Source: Microbacterium luteum
GTDB taxonomy: Bacteria > Actinomycetota > Actinomycetes > Actinomycetales > Microbacteriaceae
Length of the DNA: 64,000 bases
NCBI RefSeq assembly: GCF_015277875.1
Contig: NZ_CP063814.1
Span: forward strand, 434,001-498,000
Reading direction: 5' to 3'
The position numbers and the translations under genes are program-made. Of the stretch, positions 26,409-36,094 are shown one piece after another. The notes under the pieces are model-generated. The model did not search any database. It had not been told where the DNA came from and worked only from the letters and a program-made list of their open reading frames with translations. The stretch's first letter is position 1, and the number at the start of each line of letters is the position of its first letter.

Positions 26409-27404
26409 TCACGTGGATGCACGAGGGACGAGCGTCGTCGGCAGCGTGATCGGAGCGTTCGGGGGCGGGGCGCCCTCGGCGGCGTCGGCGAGCAGTCCGA
26501 CCGCGGTGGCGGCCATCTCGCGGATCGGCTGCCGCACCGTGCTGAGTGCCGGGGTCATCCAGCGCGCACCGCGCACATCGTCGAACCCCACCACCAGCAC
26601 ATCGTCGGGAATGCGCGCACCGGATGCCGCCGCCGCGGCGTAGACACCGGCCGCATGTTCGTCCGACACCGCGAAGACGCCGATGCGATCGCGCGGGTCT
26701 CGCCGCCGGAGCACCGGGACCATCGCATCGCGCGCGGCGGGAGCGTGCCACGCGCTCGTGGTCGCGTCGACGTCGGCGTGCGGCAGGTGGCGGGCGAGCT
26801 CTTCGACGAATCCGTCGCGGCGGGCCCGTCCGTACCGGAACGGCGGGTCGCCGCCGAGGACGGCGAAGCGGGTCGCGCCGCGGGCGGCGAGGTGCCGGGC
26901 TGCCGCCGCGGCGCCGGCGGTATCGGTCGTGCGCACACTCGGCATGCCGTGCGTCGCCTCCGACGGGGGATCGAGGAGGACGACCGGAATGTGCGATTTC
27001 TGCACCGCGCCCAGCTGCGACGCGGTGGGCGAGATCAGACCGAGCACGACACCCGCCGAGCCGCGCCGACGCACGCGCACGGGCCAATCGTCGCCCGGGA
27101 AGTCGCTCTCCTCGGTGAGCACCAGGTCGTAGCCGCGGGCGGTCGCCGCCCCGTGCGCCCCCGCGGTCACCTCGTCGGCCCACGGGTTGTGGAAGCGGCC
27201 GAGCACGAGGTCGATCAGGTGAGCGCTCGCGGCCGGGCGTCCGCCGCGTGCGGCATGCCGTCCGTACCCGAGCGCCGTCGCCGCCTCCCGTACGCGACGC
27301 CGCGTCTGCGCCGACAGGTCGCCGCGCCCCGACATCGCCCGCGATGCGGTGGCCACGCTGACGCCCGCGGCGGCCGCGACGTCTGCCAGGGTCGCCCGGG
27401 TCAT
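26409..27404 (-). CDS. LacI family transcriptional regulator (sugar dehydrogenase locus)
   Basis: A 331-residue LacI-type repressor. Residues 4-26 form the helix-turn-helix and hinge region (TLADVAAAAGVSVATASRAM), followed by a periplasmic-binding-like domain (LVLGRFHNPWADEV, VVLLDPP, VVGFDDVRGARWMTPALSTVRQP). It is divergent from the Idh-ThuA-Idh operon and should control it in response to a sugar. The reading frame continues far upstream of the ATG but without family similarity. Confidence 0.9.
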   Translation of the reverse strand: MTRATLADVAAAAGVSVATASRAMSGRGDLSAQTRRRVREAATALGYGRHAARGGRPAASAHLIDLVLGRFHNPWADEVTAGAHGAATARGYDLVLTEESDFPGDDWPVRVRRRGSAGVVLGLISPTASQLGAVQKSHIPVVLLDPPSEATHGMPSVRTTDTAGAAAAARHLAARGATRFAVLGGDPPFRYGRARRDGFVEELARHLPHADVDATTSAWHAPAARDAMVPVLRRRDPRDRIGVFAVSDEHAAGVYAAAAASGARIPDDVLVVGFDDVRGARWMTPALSTVRQPIREMAATAVGLLADAAEGAPPPNAPITLPTTLVPRAST

Positions 27405-27432
27405 GGCTCCACCATCGAGCAGGGCGCCGGTT

Positions 27433-27440
27433 TTGCGCAA
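27433..27440. promoter_or_regulatory. Candidate LacI operator between the divergent sugar genes
   Basis: TTGCGCAA is an 8-base perfect palindrome with a central CG, typical of LacI-family half-site architecture, within TTTTGCGCAAGTTT. It lies between the LacI start (27404) and the Idh start (27499). Support is limited to symmetry and position. Confidence 0.4.
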
Positions 27441-27498
27441 GTTTCGGCTGCGGCCCTGCTGCCGATGGCACGCTCGTCGCAGACAGAGAGGAGCATCG

Positions 27499-28695
27499 AT
27501 GACGATTCCGGATGCGCCGCTGCGGATCGCCGTGATCGGGAACGGCTTCATGGGCCGCATGCACACGCACGCGTGGCGCACGGCGCCGCGCTTCTTCCCG
27601 CTCGGCCGTGAGATCGTCCCCGTCGTGCTCGTGGGTCGCCGCGCCGACGGAGCCGCTGCCGCTCGTGACCTGGACTGGCCCGAATACGCCACCGACTGGC
27701 GAGAGGTCGTCGGTCGTGCCGACATCGACGTGGTCGACATCTGCACACCGGGGGACACGCACGCCGAGATCGCGCTCGCGGCCCTCGCCGCCGGCAAGCA
27801 CGTGCTGTGCGAGAAGCCGCTGGCGAACTCCGTCGCGGAGGCCGATCGCATGGTCGACGCCGCCGCGACCGCGCCGGGCGTCGCCTTGTGCGGATTCAGC
27901 TATCGCCGCACCCCGGCCCTTGCCGCCGCTCGTGCGCACATCGCCGACGGTGCGCTCGGTGAGATCCGGCACGTGCGGGCGCAGTACCTGCAGGACTGGC
28001 TGAGCGATCCCGACGCTCCCCACACCTGGCGACTGGACCGCGATCGTGCGGGATCGGGGACGCTGGGCGACATCGGGGCGCACTCCATCGACACCGCGCA
28101 GTGGCTGATCGGAGACGACATCGCGGCCGTCTCGGCGGTGCTCCGCACCTTCGTCCCCACCCGTCCGCCGATGGTGACGCAGGCCGGAATCGGCGGTGTG
28201 GCCGGCGCGGGGGAGCGGCTGCCGGTCACCGTCGACGACGCGGTCGCCGTCACGGCCCGCTTCGCGGGGGGCGCCCTCGGCGTTATCGAAGCCACGCGCC
28301 TGGCCACCGGCCGCCGCAACGCCAACCGGATCGAGGTCAACGGCTCCCTCGGATCCGTCGCGTTCGACTTCGAGCGCATGAACGAACTGGAGTATTACCG
28401 CGCCGATGACCCGGCCGGCGCGCAGGGCTTCCGCCGCATCCAGATGACCGAACCCGAGCATCCGTATGCGGGGGCGTGGTGGCCGCCCGGACACGGACTC
28501 GGTTACGAGCACCTGTTCACGCACCAGGTGGTCGACTTCGTGCGGGCGATCGGTGGCGACGTCGATGCTGCTGCACCGTCGTTCGCCGAGGCGGCGCGTG
28601 TGCAGCGGGTGCTCGCGGCGGTGACCGAGAGTGCGGCGAACGGTGCCGTGATGACGCCCGTGCACCGGCGCGACGACGAGGGGAGGGCATCATGA
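27499..28695 (+). CDS. Gfo/Idh/MocA family oxidoreductase
   Basis: A 398-residue NAD(P)-dependent sugar dehydrogenase. It has the Rossmann loop IAVIGNGFMGRMH (about residues 10-22), CEKPLANS with the catalytic lysine, and SGTLGDIGAHSIDTAQW, the catalytic D-x3-H segment. The ATG has an AGAGAGGAG ribosome-binding site. First gene of a three-gene operon (Idh-ThuA-Idh); its stop overlaps the ThuA start by 4 bases. Two Idh enzymes around ThuA suggest stepwise oxidation and reduction of a sugar or an inositol-like compound; the substrate is unknown. Confidence 0.9.
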   Translation: MTIPDAPLRIAVIGNGFMGRMHTHAWRTAPRFFPLGREIVPVVLVGRRADGAAAARDLDWPEYATDWREVVGRADIDVVDICTPGDTHAEIALAALAAGKHVLCEKPLANSVAEADRMVDAAATAPGVALCGFSYRRTPALAAARAHIADGALGEIRHVRAQYLQDWLSDPDAPHTWRLDRDRAGSGTLGDIGAHSIDTAQWLIGDDIAAVSAVLRTFVPTRPPMVTQAGIGGVAGAGERLPVTVDDAVAVTARFAGGALGVIEATRLATGRRNANRIEVNGSLGSVAFDFERMNELEYYRADDPAGAQGFRRIQMTEPEHPYAGAWWPPGHGLGYEHLFTHQVVDFVRAIGGDVDAAAPSFAEAARVQRVLAAVTESAANGAVMTPVHRRDDEGRAS

Positions 28696-29390
28696 CGCGC
28701 TCCGCGCTCGTGGTCCGCGGCGGGTGGGAGGGCCATCATCCGGTCGAGGCGACCGAGCTCTTCCTGCCGTTCCTGCGGGCCGAGGGTTTCGAGGTCGTCG
28801 TCGAGGAGAGTCCGGAGGTCTACGCCGACGCGGACCGCATGGCCGCGACCGATCTCATCGTGCAATCCGTGACGATGTCGGAGATCTCCGCCCAGGCCGT
28901 GGCGGGACTTCGCCGCGCCGTCGCGGCCGGCACCGGAATGGCGGGGTGGCACGGTGGCATCGCCGACTCGTACCGGAAGAGCTCCGACTACCTGCAGCTG
29001 ATCGGCGGGCAGTTCGCGACGCATCCCTCGAAGCACCCCGCCGAGGTGCACGGCGACGAGACCGACAACTACCTCACCTACCGCGTCGCGATGACCGACC
29101 TCGGGCGCGACCACGAGATCACCCGCGGCATCGACGGTTTCTCGCTGCACACCGAGCAGTACTGGGTGCTCCACGACGACCTCATCGACGTGCTCGCCAC
29201 CACGACGCACCCGGTGCAGCCGTACCATCCGTGGCACCGCGAGATCACCTCACCCGCAGTCTGGACACGGCTGTGGGGAGACGGGCGCGTGTTCGTCGCG
29301 ACGCCCGGGCACAGCGTCGAGGTGCTGCGCGAGCACAGCGTGCGCACGATCGTCGAGAGGGGGATGCTGTGGGCGGCACGCACACGATAG
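28692..29390 (+). CDS. ThuA-domain protein
   Basis: A 232-residue class I glutamine amidotransferase-like protein of the ThuA family, cytoplasmic. It shows LVVRGGWEGHHPVE, TDLIVQSVTMSEIS, GMAGWHGGIADSYR (the family's G-x-H-x-G segment) and ITRGIDGFSLHTEQYWVLHDD. ThuA-domain proteins participate in trehalose/sucrose utilisation in rhizobia; the chemistry is unsettled. The ATG overlaps the preceding stop, and the next Idh gene overlaps this one by 22 bases, so all three are tightly coupled. A second, more distant ThuA-like gene is at 45079-45726. Confidence 0.87.
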   Translation: MTRSALVVRGGWEGHHPVEATELFLPFLRAEGFEVVVEESPEVYADADRMAATDLIVQSVTMSEISAQAVAGLRRAVAAGTGMAGWHGGIADSYRKSSDYLQLIGGQFATHPSKHPAEVHGDETDNYLTYRVAMTDLGRDHEITRGIDGFSLHTEQYWVLHDDLIDVLATTTHPVQPYHPWHREITSPAVWTRLWGDGRVFVATPGHSVEVLREHSVRTIVERGMLWAARTR

Positions 29391-30454
29391 GGATCGTCGG
29401 GCTCGGGGTCATCTCGCGCGCCTACCTCGACACCCTCGCCGGGGTCGACGGGGTGCGCATCGCCGCGGTCGCCGACCTCGACACCGCCCGCGCCGATGCG
29501 ACGGCCGCGGCGCTCGACGGGAGCCGCGCGATGTCCACCGCCGACCTCGTCGCCGACCCGCAGGTCGACACGGTGCTGAACCTCACGATCCCCGCCGCGC
29601 ACGCCGAGGTCGCGCTCGCCGCCATCCGGCATGGCAAGAACGTGTTCGGCGAGAAGCCGCTCGCCGCGACCCTCGCCGATGCGCGCGAGGTGATGCTCGC
29701 TGCCGCCCGCGAGGGGGTGAGCGTCGGATGCGCCCCCGACACCGTGCTGGGCACGGGCGTGCAGACCGCGCGCCGAGCCGTCGACGACGGTCTCATCGGG
29801 GCGCCCGTGGGCGCGACCGCCACGTGGGTCTCGCCCGGCCACGAGCACTGGCATCCGCAGCCGGACTTCTATTACCGGGCCGGCGGCGGCCCGCTGCTGG
29901 ACATGGGGCCCTACTACCTGACCTCGCTCGTGCACCTGCTCGGCCCGGTGGTCGCCGTCTCCGGCGCCGCCTCGCGGGCGCGCACGACCCGCGAGATCGC
30001 CTCGGGGCCGCGGAGGGGCGAGATCGTGCCGGTCGAGGTCGACACCCACATCGCGGGCGTGCTCGAGCACGCGGGAGGTGGGATCTCGACGGTCACGATG
30101 AGCTTCGACGGTGTCGCCACCGCGGCCCGCCCGCTCGAGGTCTACGGCACCGAGGGGGCCCTGGTCCTTCCCGACCCGAACCACCACGCCGGCCCGGTGT
30201 CGCGGTTCCCGCGCCGCGGCGCGGAATGGGACACGCTGCCGGTGTCGGCCGGTTACGAAGGCGCCGCGCGCGGCATCGGGCTGCTCGATTTCCTCGCCGG
30301 ACACCGTCGGGCCGGGGGCGATGTGGCGCTGCACGTGCTGGAGGTCATGGAGTCGCTCCACGCCGCCGCCGCGGCGCACACCCGCATCGAGCTCACGACC
30401 TCGGTCGAGCGCCCGTCACCGGTGCCGTTGACCCCCGCATCCGCCTGGCGCTGA
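29369..30454 (+). CDS. Gfo/Idh/MocA family oxidoreductase
   Basis: A 361-residue dehydrogenase with the Rossmann motif IGIVGLGVISRAY (about residues 7-19), GEKPLAATLAD with the catalytic lysine and GGGPLLDMGPYYLTSLVHL as the catalytic D-x3-Y segment. Its GTG start lies inside the end of the ThuA gene (22-base overlap). It differs clearly from the first Idh of this operon, so the two probably act on different intermediates. Its stop is 23 bases from the convergent GH3 gene. Confidence 0.88.
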   Translation: MGGTHTIGIVGLGVISRAYLDTLAGVDGVRIAAVADLDTARADATAAALDGSRAMSTADLVADPQVDTVLNLTIPAAHAEVALAAIRHGKNVFGEKPLAATLADAREVMLAAAREGVSVGCAPDTVLGTGVQTARRAVDDGLIGAPVGATATWVSPGHEHWHPQPDFYYRAGGGPLLDMGPYYLTSLVHLLGPVVAVSGAASRARTTREIASGPRRGEIVPVEVDTHIAGVLEHAGGGISTVTMSFDGVATAARPLEVYGTEGALVLPDPNHHAGPVSRFPRRGAEWDTLPVSAGYEGAARGIGLLDFLAGHRRAGGDVALHVLEVMESLHAAAAAHTRIELTTSVERPSPVPLTPASAWR

Positions 30455-30477
30455 CCCGCAGCCCGCCGGGGCGAAGG

Positions 30478-32787
30478 TCACGGCGTGGGGGCCGCGGGGA
30501 CGCGGGCGATGCGCCGCACGCGGGAGGGGACCGGCTGCGGCGGTGCATCCGACACGCGGTGCACGTCGCCGGTCAGTCGGATGCGGGCCTCGGTGTCGCG
30601 CGTCGCGCACGACGGGCCGACCCACACATCCACCTCGCCCGGCTCGACGATCCGGAATCCCGCCCGTCCGGTGAAGCCCAGGCGCGACGCCGGCACGTCG
30701 AAGGTCACCTCGGCACGCTCCCCCGGGTCGAGGGCGACGCGGCGATACGCCAGCAGCTGTGCCACCGGTCGCGTCACCTGCGCGTACAGGTCGCGCGCGT
30801 ACACCTGCACGAGGTCGGTTCCGGCGCGCTCGCCGATGTTCTCGATCGAGACGGTGACGGTCAGCGCGCCGTCGGTCGGTGCATCCGCGGCCACGAGACC
30901 GCTCCGGCGGAAGGCCGTGTAGGACAGGCCGTGACCGAAGGGGAAGGCGGGGGTGTTGTCGGCGCTCGTGATCTCGGTGGGCCCGCCCAGGACCGGATGC
31001 AGATAGCTGTACGGCTGCGAGCCGGCCGAACGGGGGAGCGACACCGGCAGGTGCCCCGACGGGTTCACCCGGCCCGACAGCACGCCGGCGATGGCGGTGC
31101 CGCCCTCCTCGCCGGGGAAGAACGCCTGTACGACGGCGGCGGTGCGCTCGCGCATCCATCCGATCGCGTACGGGCGCCCCGAGAGCACCACGACGACGGT
31201 CGGCGTGCCGGTGGCGGCGACCTCCTCCACGAGGCGGCGCTGCACGCCCGGCAGCTCGAGATCATCGACGTCGTTGCCCTCGCCGACCGTGCCGCGACCG
31301 AAGAGGCCCGCGCGGTCGCCGACGACGACCACGGCGACCCGGGCCGCGGATGCCGCGGCGGCCGCGTCGGCGATTCCCGACGCGTCGTCGCCCTCGACCT
31401 CGCAGCCGGCTGCGCGCATGATCGTCGCCTGCGGCAGCTCCCGAATCAGCGACGCGAGCACCGACGGGATGTCGAACCCCAGCGGGGTGTCCGGGTGGTG
31501 CGCCAGCACGTGGTTGGCGAACGAATAGCAGCCCATCAGCGCGTCTGGCGCGTCGGCGTTCGGGCCGATCACGGCGATGCTGCCACCGTCCGGCGACAGC
31601 GGCAGCGTGCCGTCATTGCTCAGCAGCACGATCGACTCCTCCGCGGTGCGACGGGCGAGCTCCCGGTGCGCGGGGCTGTCGAGATCGACGGTGGTGGGCG
31701 GGTCGTCGAATGCGGCGTCGAGCAGCCCGAGCTCCTCCTTCTGCGCCAGCACGCGCCGGACCGCGCGATCGACCAGAGCGAGCTCGTCGGGATGCGTCCC
31801 GAGGCGCTCCCGCAGGGGACCGAGGAATGCGTCGCCCGTGGGCAGCTCCACGTCGATCCCTGCTTGCAGCGCGAGCGCCGCAGCCTCGCCGAGGTCTGCG
31901 GCGAGGCCGTGCATCGTGTGGAGGAAGGCGACGGCGAAGTAGTCGGCGACGACAGTGCCGTCGAAGCCCCACTGCTCGCGGAGTACGCCGGTGAGCAGGT
32001 CCGGGTCGGCCGCGACCGGCATCCCGTCGATCTCGGCATAGGAGTTCATCACCGAGCGCACGCCCCCGGTGCGCACCGCCATCTCGAACGGCGGAAGCAC
32101 GGTGTCGGCGAGAAAGCGCGGCCCGGCGTGCACGGGGGCGTGGTTGCGACCGGCGCGCGAGGCGGAGTAGCCCGCGAAGTGCTTCAGCGTGGCGTGCACG
32201 CCGGCTCGCTGCAGTCCCTGCACGTAGGCCGTGCCGATCGTGCCGACCACATACGGATCTTCCGCGATGCACTCGTCGACGCGCCCCCACCGTGGATCGA
32301 CGACGACGTCGAGCACGGGAGCGAGGCCCTGGTGGATGCCGAGCTGCCGCAGCGACGATCCGATCACCTCCGCCATCTCGGCGGTGAGGTCGGGGTCGAA
32401 CGCGGCCCCCCATGCCAATGGCGTCGGGAACGTTGCCGCCTTCCACGCCGCGAGCCCGGTCAAGCACTCCTCGTGCACGATGGCGGGGATTCCCAGCCGT
32501 GTCTCGCGCACCAGCCGGCGCTGCTCGTCCCAGAGCCACGCCGCGCGGTCGACGGGGTCGACCGGTCGCGTGCCGTACACGCGGGTGAGATGGCCGATGC
32601 CGTGCACCGTCGCCTCGTCGTAGGGGCCGCTGTTGCCCATCTCGCCGGCCATGGGGGCGACGACCTCGCCGCCCTTGTCGACCCAGTAGCCGACGAGCTG
32701 CGCGAGCTTCTCGTCGAGACTCATGCGGGCCAGCAGCCCTTCCACACGGGCCGAGGTCGTGGGCAGGGCGGTGTCGGGTGAGAACAC
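30478..32787 (-). CDS. Glycoside hydrolase family 3 (beta-glucosidase/beta-xylosidase)
   Basis: A 769-residue cytoplasmic GH3 enzyme with no signal peptide. The (beta/alpha)8 domain holds HFAGYSASRAGRNHAPVH and the nucleophile Asp282 in GTVVADYF (the S/A-D-Y/W motif). The second, alpha/beta sandwich domain follows (STVLLSNDGTLPLSPD-like, VAVVGPNADA-like), and a C-terminal fibronectin-III-like domain ends at about residue 750 (SIENIGERAGTDLVQVYARD). It would split oligosaccharides brought in by the neighbouring ABC transporter. The locus is close to xylA/xylB, so beta-xylosidase activity is a fair guess. Start GTG at 32787. Confidence 0.9.
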   Translation of the reverse strand: MFSPDTALPTTSARVEGLLARMSLDEKLAQLVGYWVDKGGEVVAPMAGEMGNSGPYDEATVHGIGHLTRVYGTRPVDPVDRAAWLWDEQRRLVRETRLGIPAIVHEECLTGLAAWKAATFPTPLAWGAAFDPDLTAEMAEVIGSSLRQLGIHQGLAPVLDVVVDPRWGRVDECIAEDPYVVGTIGTAYVQGLQRAGVHATLKHFAGYSASRAGRNHAPVHAGPRFLADTVLPPFEMAVRTGGVRSVMNSYAEIDGMPVAADPDLLTGVLREQWGFDGTVVADYFAVAFLHTMHGLAADLGEAAALALQAGIDVELPTGDAFLGPLRERLGTHPDELALVDRAVRRVLAQKEELGLLDAAFDDPPTTVDLDSPAHRELARRTAEESIVLLSNDGTLPLSPDGGSIAVIGPNADAPDALMGCYSFANHVLAHHPDTPLGFDIPSVLASLIRELPQATIMRAAGCEVEGDDASGIADAAAAASAARVAVVVVGDRAGLFGRGTVGEGNDVDDLELPGVQRRLVEEVAATGTPTVVVVLSGRPYAIGWMRERTAAVVQAFFPGEEGGTAIAGVLSGRVNPSGHLPVSLPRSAGSQPYSYLHPVLGGPTEITSADNTPAFPFGHGLSYTAFRRSGLVAADAPTDGALTVTVSIENIGERAGTDLVQVYARDLYAQVTRPVAQLLAYRRVALDPGERAEVTFDVPASRLGFTGRAGFRIVEPGEVDVWVGPSCATRDTEARIRLTGDVHRVSDAPPQPVPSRVRRIARVPAAPTP

Positions 32788-32824
32788 GATGACTTCTCTC
32801 TCGCGTCGGGCGCGGGGTCGGGGA

Positions 32825-33703
32825 TCAGCCCTTGACGGCGCCGGTGAGGCCGCCGACGATGCGTCGTTCGAACAGGCTGAAGAACAGCAGCGCCGGCAGC
32901 ATCGACAGCGAGGTGAACGCCAGCACGCGGGCCGTGTCGACGGAGTACTGCGACGAGAACGCCTGCACGCCGAGGGGGAGGGTGAAAGCCGCCTCATTGT
33001 TCAGGATGAACAGCGGCAGCAGGTAGGCGTTCCAGCTGTTGATGAAGGCCAGGATCCCGACGGTGATCACACCGGGAACCGACAGCGGCAGCACCATGCG
33101 CCAGAAGAACGACAGCCGGCCGCATCCGTCGATGTAGGCCGCCTCCTGGATCTCATCCGGAATCGCCCGGAGGAACGGCACGAGGATGATGATCGTCACC
33201 GGCAGGGCGAACGCGATCTGGGGGAGGATGACGCCCGGCAGGGTGTTCATCAGACCCAGGTTTCGCACCACGATGTACAGCGGCGTGATGGCCACGGTGA
33301 TGGGGAACATCAGGCCCGCGGCGAACAGGGCGTAGAGGAATCCGCGGCCCCGGAAGCTGTAGCGCGCGATGACGTAGCTGGCCATGAGGCCGAGCCCGAC
33401 GGCTCCGACCGTGGTGACCACGGCGACGATCGTGGAGTTGAGGACCTGGTTCCAGAACAGGCCGCTCGAGATCACGCTGAGGTAGTTCTCCAGCTGCCAC
33501 GGCGAGGGGAAGCCGGCCGGGTCGACCGTGATCTGCGAGTTGGACCGGAAGCCGCCGATGATGATGTACGCGACGGGACCGAGCATGAGCGCGATCACGA
33601 GGAGCGCGATGAAGTACACGGAGGGCGGGCCCCACGGCAGCGAGGCGCGCGCGCTGCGGCCCCGGCGGCCGGGTACGCGCGTTGTGATGGCCATGGTGCT
33701 CAC
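32825..33703 (-). CDS. Carbohydrate ABC transporter permease (MalG-like)
   Basis: A 292-residue inner-membrane permease with six helices. The EAA loop that contacts the ATPase is present: IPDEIQEAAYIDGCGRLSFFWRMVLPLSVPG. The C-terminal GLTGAVKG is typical of MalG-type proteins. It overlaps the upstream permease gene by 4 bases. Second permease of the operon 36002-30478. No ATPase gene is in the cluster, so a shared MsiK-type ATPase elsewhere is likely. Confidence 0.92.
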   Translation of the reverse strand: MSTMAITTRVPGRRGRSARASLPWGPPSVYFIALLVIALMLGPVAYIIIGGFRSNSQITVDPAGFPSPWQLENYLSVISSGLFWNQVLNSTIVAVVTTVGAVGLGLMASYVIARYSFRGRGFLYALFAAGLMFPITVAITPLYIVVRNLGLMNTLPGVILPQIAFALPVTIIILVPFLRAIPDEIQEAAYIDGCGRLSFFWRMVLPLSVPGVITVGILAFINSWNAYLLPLFILNNEAAFTLPLGVQAFSSQYSVDTARVLAFTSLSMLPALLFFSLFERRIVGGLTGAVKG

Positions 33704-34713
33704 GCGGCACCCCTTTCCGTGATCGCGCCCGCGGTGTCCCGGCGCAGCACCCAGCGCTGATAGACCAGGGCGACGATCAGCGAGATGGCGAAGATGACGA
33801 CGGCGACGGCGTTGCCGTATCCGAAGTTGCCGGCGTTCCGGCCGGTGGCGACCATGTAGATCGCCATCGTGTTGGTGCCCGCGACCGACGAGACGTACTG
33901 GCCCCAGATGATGTACACGAGATCGAACAGCTGCAGGGCTCCGATGATCGACAGGAAAGCCCAGATGCGCACGGTCGGCCCGAGCAGCGGGAGGGTGATG
34001 CGGCGCTGGATCTGCCAGTACGAGGCGCCGTCGATCGCCGCCGCCTCGTAGAGCTCCTCGGGGATGCTCTGCAGACCCGCGAGGAAGAGGATCACGGCGA
34101 AGCCGATGTACTTCCAGGTGAGGATGGCCATCAGCGTCCAGATCGCGATCTGCGGGTCGGCCAGCCAGTCCTGCGCGAGGAATCCGAGCCCGAGGTTCTC
34201 CAGAGCGGCGTTGGCGGCGCCGTTCGTGGCGAGCATGAGGCTGAACCCGGTGCCGACGACGACCTCCGCGATCACGTAGGGCACGAAGATGAGCACCCGG
34301 ATGACGGACTGACCGCGCATCCGGCGATTGAGCAGCAGGGCCAGGAGGAAGGCGACCGGTCCCTGCAGGACGAGCGACATCACGACGATGAACGCGTTGT
34401 GCCCGAGCGCGGCCTGGAAATTCGGGTCGCTGAAGATCGTGACGTAGTTCTGCAGGCCCACGAAGTCGGTCGCGGGGCCGAAGCCCGACCAGCGGAAGAA
34501 GCCGTAGTACGCGGCCATCGCGACCGGCAGCAGCACGAACCCGGCGAAGAAGACCACCGCCGGGCCCGCCAGCAGCAGCACCTCGATGCGCCCGGCCCAG
34601 CTGAGGCCGCGGCGTCGCCCGCCCGCGCGTGGGGCCGACGGGGGCGGCGTGCTGCCGTCCCCGTCGGCCTGCGCGAGATCGGCCTCGACGGCGGACATCT
34701 CGCGAAGCGACAT
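33700..34713 (-). CDS. Carbohydrate ABC transporter permease (MalF-like)
   Basis: A 337-residue permease with an N-terminal cytoplasmic extension of about 50 residues (proline- and glycine-rich), then six helices, and the EAA loop IPEELYEAAAIDGASYWQIQRRITLPLLGPT. It forms the translocation channel with the MalG-like subunit. The ATG at 34713 lies 2 bases after the binding-protein stop; a longer frame upstream overlaps the binding protein and is not real. Confidence 0.9.
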   Translation of the reverse strand: MSLREMSAVEADLAQADGDGSTPPPSAPRAGGRRRGLSWAGRIEVLLLAGPAVVFFAGFVLLPVAMAAYYGFFRWSGFGPATDFVGLQNYVTIFSDPNFQAALGHNAFIVVMSLVLQGPVAFLLALLLNRRMRGQSVIRVLIFVPYVIAEVVVGTGFSLMLATNGAANAALENLGLGFLAQDWLADPQIAIWTLMAILTWKYIGFAVILFLAGLQSIPEELYEAAAIDGASYWQIQRRITLPLLGPTVRIWAFLSIIGALQLFDLVYIIWGQYVSSVAGTNTMAIYMVATGRNAGNFGYGNAVAVVIFAISLIVALVYQRWVLRRDTAGAITERGAA

Positions 34714-34715
34714 GA

Positions 34716-36002
34716 TCAGCCCTGAGCGCCGGCGGTGTTGACGGTGTCGATGAACTGCTCGGGCGAGCTGTTGCCCGCCAGCATGTCGACGACCGCGACG
34801 TTCAGCGCGTTGCCGACGTTCTGACCGAGCACGGTGTCCAGCCACTGCGACACGAACGGCGCGCTGTTGTAGGCCTCCAGGATCTGCTGCAGGTACTCCT
34901 CCGTCACCGCTTCCTGCGCGACGGTGTTCACCGGCGGGGACTGATACGCCTCGTAGTACAGCTCCTGCTGCTCGGCACCGGCGATGAAATTGAGGAAGTC
35001 GGCGCACTCGTCCGGGGCCTGAGCCGAGCACGAGTAGCCGTCGACCCCGCCCATCATCGAGCCGGGCTCACCGTCGCCGCCCTCGATCTCGGGGAAGGGG
35101 AACCATGCCAGGTCGGGCAGGGGCTGCTCGTCCGGCGTGAGCGAGGCGATGACCCCGGGGTTCCAGGCGCCCATGAGCTCCATCGCCGCCTGCCGGTTGG
35201 CGATCAGACCTGCGGAGCTGCCGGCGGCCTGCTGCGCGGCGGTGGTGAGGAATCCCTCGTTGAAGGGGTCGATCGCGGCGAAGGACTCGAGGTCCTCGGC
35301 CGCGCGCAGCCAGCACTCGTCGCTGAAGTCCTTGCTGTCTCCTGTCGCCTCGATGACCTCGGGGCTGCACTCGCGGAGGGCGAAGAAGTAGTACCAGTGC
35401 GCGGCGGGCCAGGCGTCCTTGCCGCCGAGCGCGATCGGCGCGATGTCGGTCTGCTGCAGCTGCTCGACCGCGTCCTCGAGGTCGTCGATGGTCTCGGGCG
35501 TCGATTCGATGCCGGCCGCGGCGAAGGTATCCTCGCTGTACCAGAATCCTCCCGGCAGCACCGACAGCGGCATCGCCCAGACCGAGTCCTGGTAGGTCTC
35601 GGCGGCGAAGGATCCCTCCGGGATCTCCGCGCGGACCTCATCAGAGATGCGGTCGGTGAGATCCATCAGCTGGCCGGCGTTGACCATCGCGGTCATCTTG
35701 CCGCCGCCGCGCTGGAGGAAGAGGTCGGGCGGGTCGCCGGCGTTGAGGGCGGTCTGCAGCTTGCCGTCGAGGTCTTCGTTCTGCACCGCCTGGATCTCGA
35801 TGGTGACGCCCGGGTTGGCCTCTTCGAAGGCCGCGGCCGCGTTCTCCCAGTACTCCTGACCGGGACCGGTCGTGGAGTTGTGCCACAGGGTGAGGGTGGT
35901 GGTGCCGTCGGCGGATCCGCCGTCGTCGCCGCTGCACGCCGCGAGCGTGACCGCTCCCAGGGCGAGTGCCGCGGTACCCGCGAGGACTCTCTTCGCGTTC
36001 AT
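34716..36002 (-). CDS. Sugar ABC transporter substrate-binding lipoprotein
   Basis: A 428-residue extracellular solute-binding protein (family 1). The signal peptide ends in a lipobox LAAC with Cys23 as the lipidated residue, then a glycine/aspartate-rich linker and the binding domain (TTLTLWHNSTTGPGQEYWENA, GGFWYSEDTFAAAGIESTPET). It captures the sugar outside the membrane and passes it to the two permeases. First gene of the transporter-GH3 operon; divergent from a LacI gene. No Zn or metal motif. Confidence 0.92.
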   Translation of the reverse strand: MNAKRVLAGTAALALGAVTLAACSGDDGGSADGTTTLTLWHNSTTGPGQEYWENAAAAFEEANPGVTIEIQAVQNEDLDGKLQTALNAGDPPDLFLQRGGGKMTAMVNAGQLMDLTDRISDEVRAEIPEGSFAAETYQDSVWAMPLSVLPGGFWYSEDTFAAAGIESTPETIDDLEDAVEQLQQTDIAPIALGGKDAWPAAHWYYFFALRECSPEVIEATGDSKDFSDECWLRAAEDLESFAAIDPFNEGFLTTAAQQAAGSSAGLIANRQAAMELMGAWNPGVIASLTPDEQPLPDLAWFPFPEIEGGDGEPGSMMGGVDGYSCSAQAPDECADFLNFIAGAEQQELYYEAYQSPPVNTVAQEAVTEEYLQQILEAYNSAPFVSQWLDTVLGQNVGNALNVAVVDMLAGNSSPEQFIDTVNTAGAQG

Positions 36003-36094
36003 GTGATTCCTGTCTCTCTTCGTTGAGGGCGCCTCCGCCAGTGGGGGCGCGGGATGGGTGCGGGACCATGTTGTGACCGACGATAAAAAGTGTC

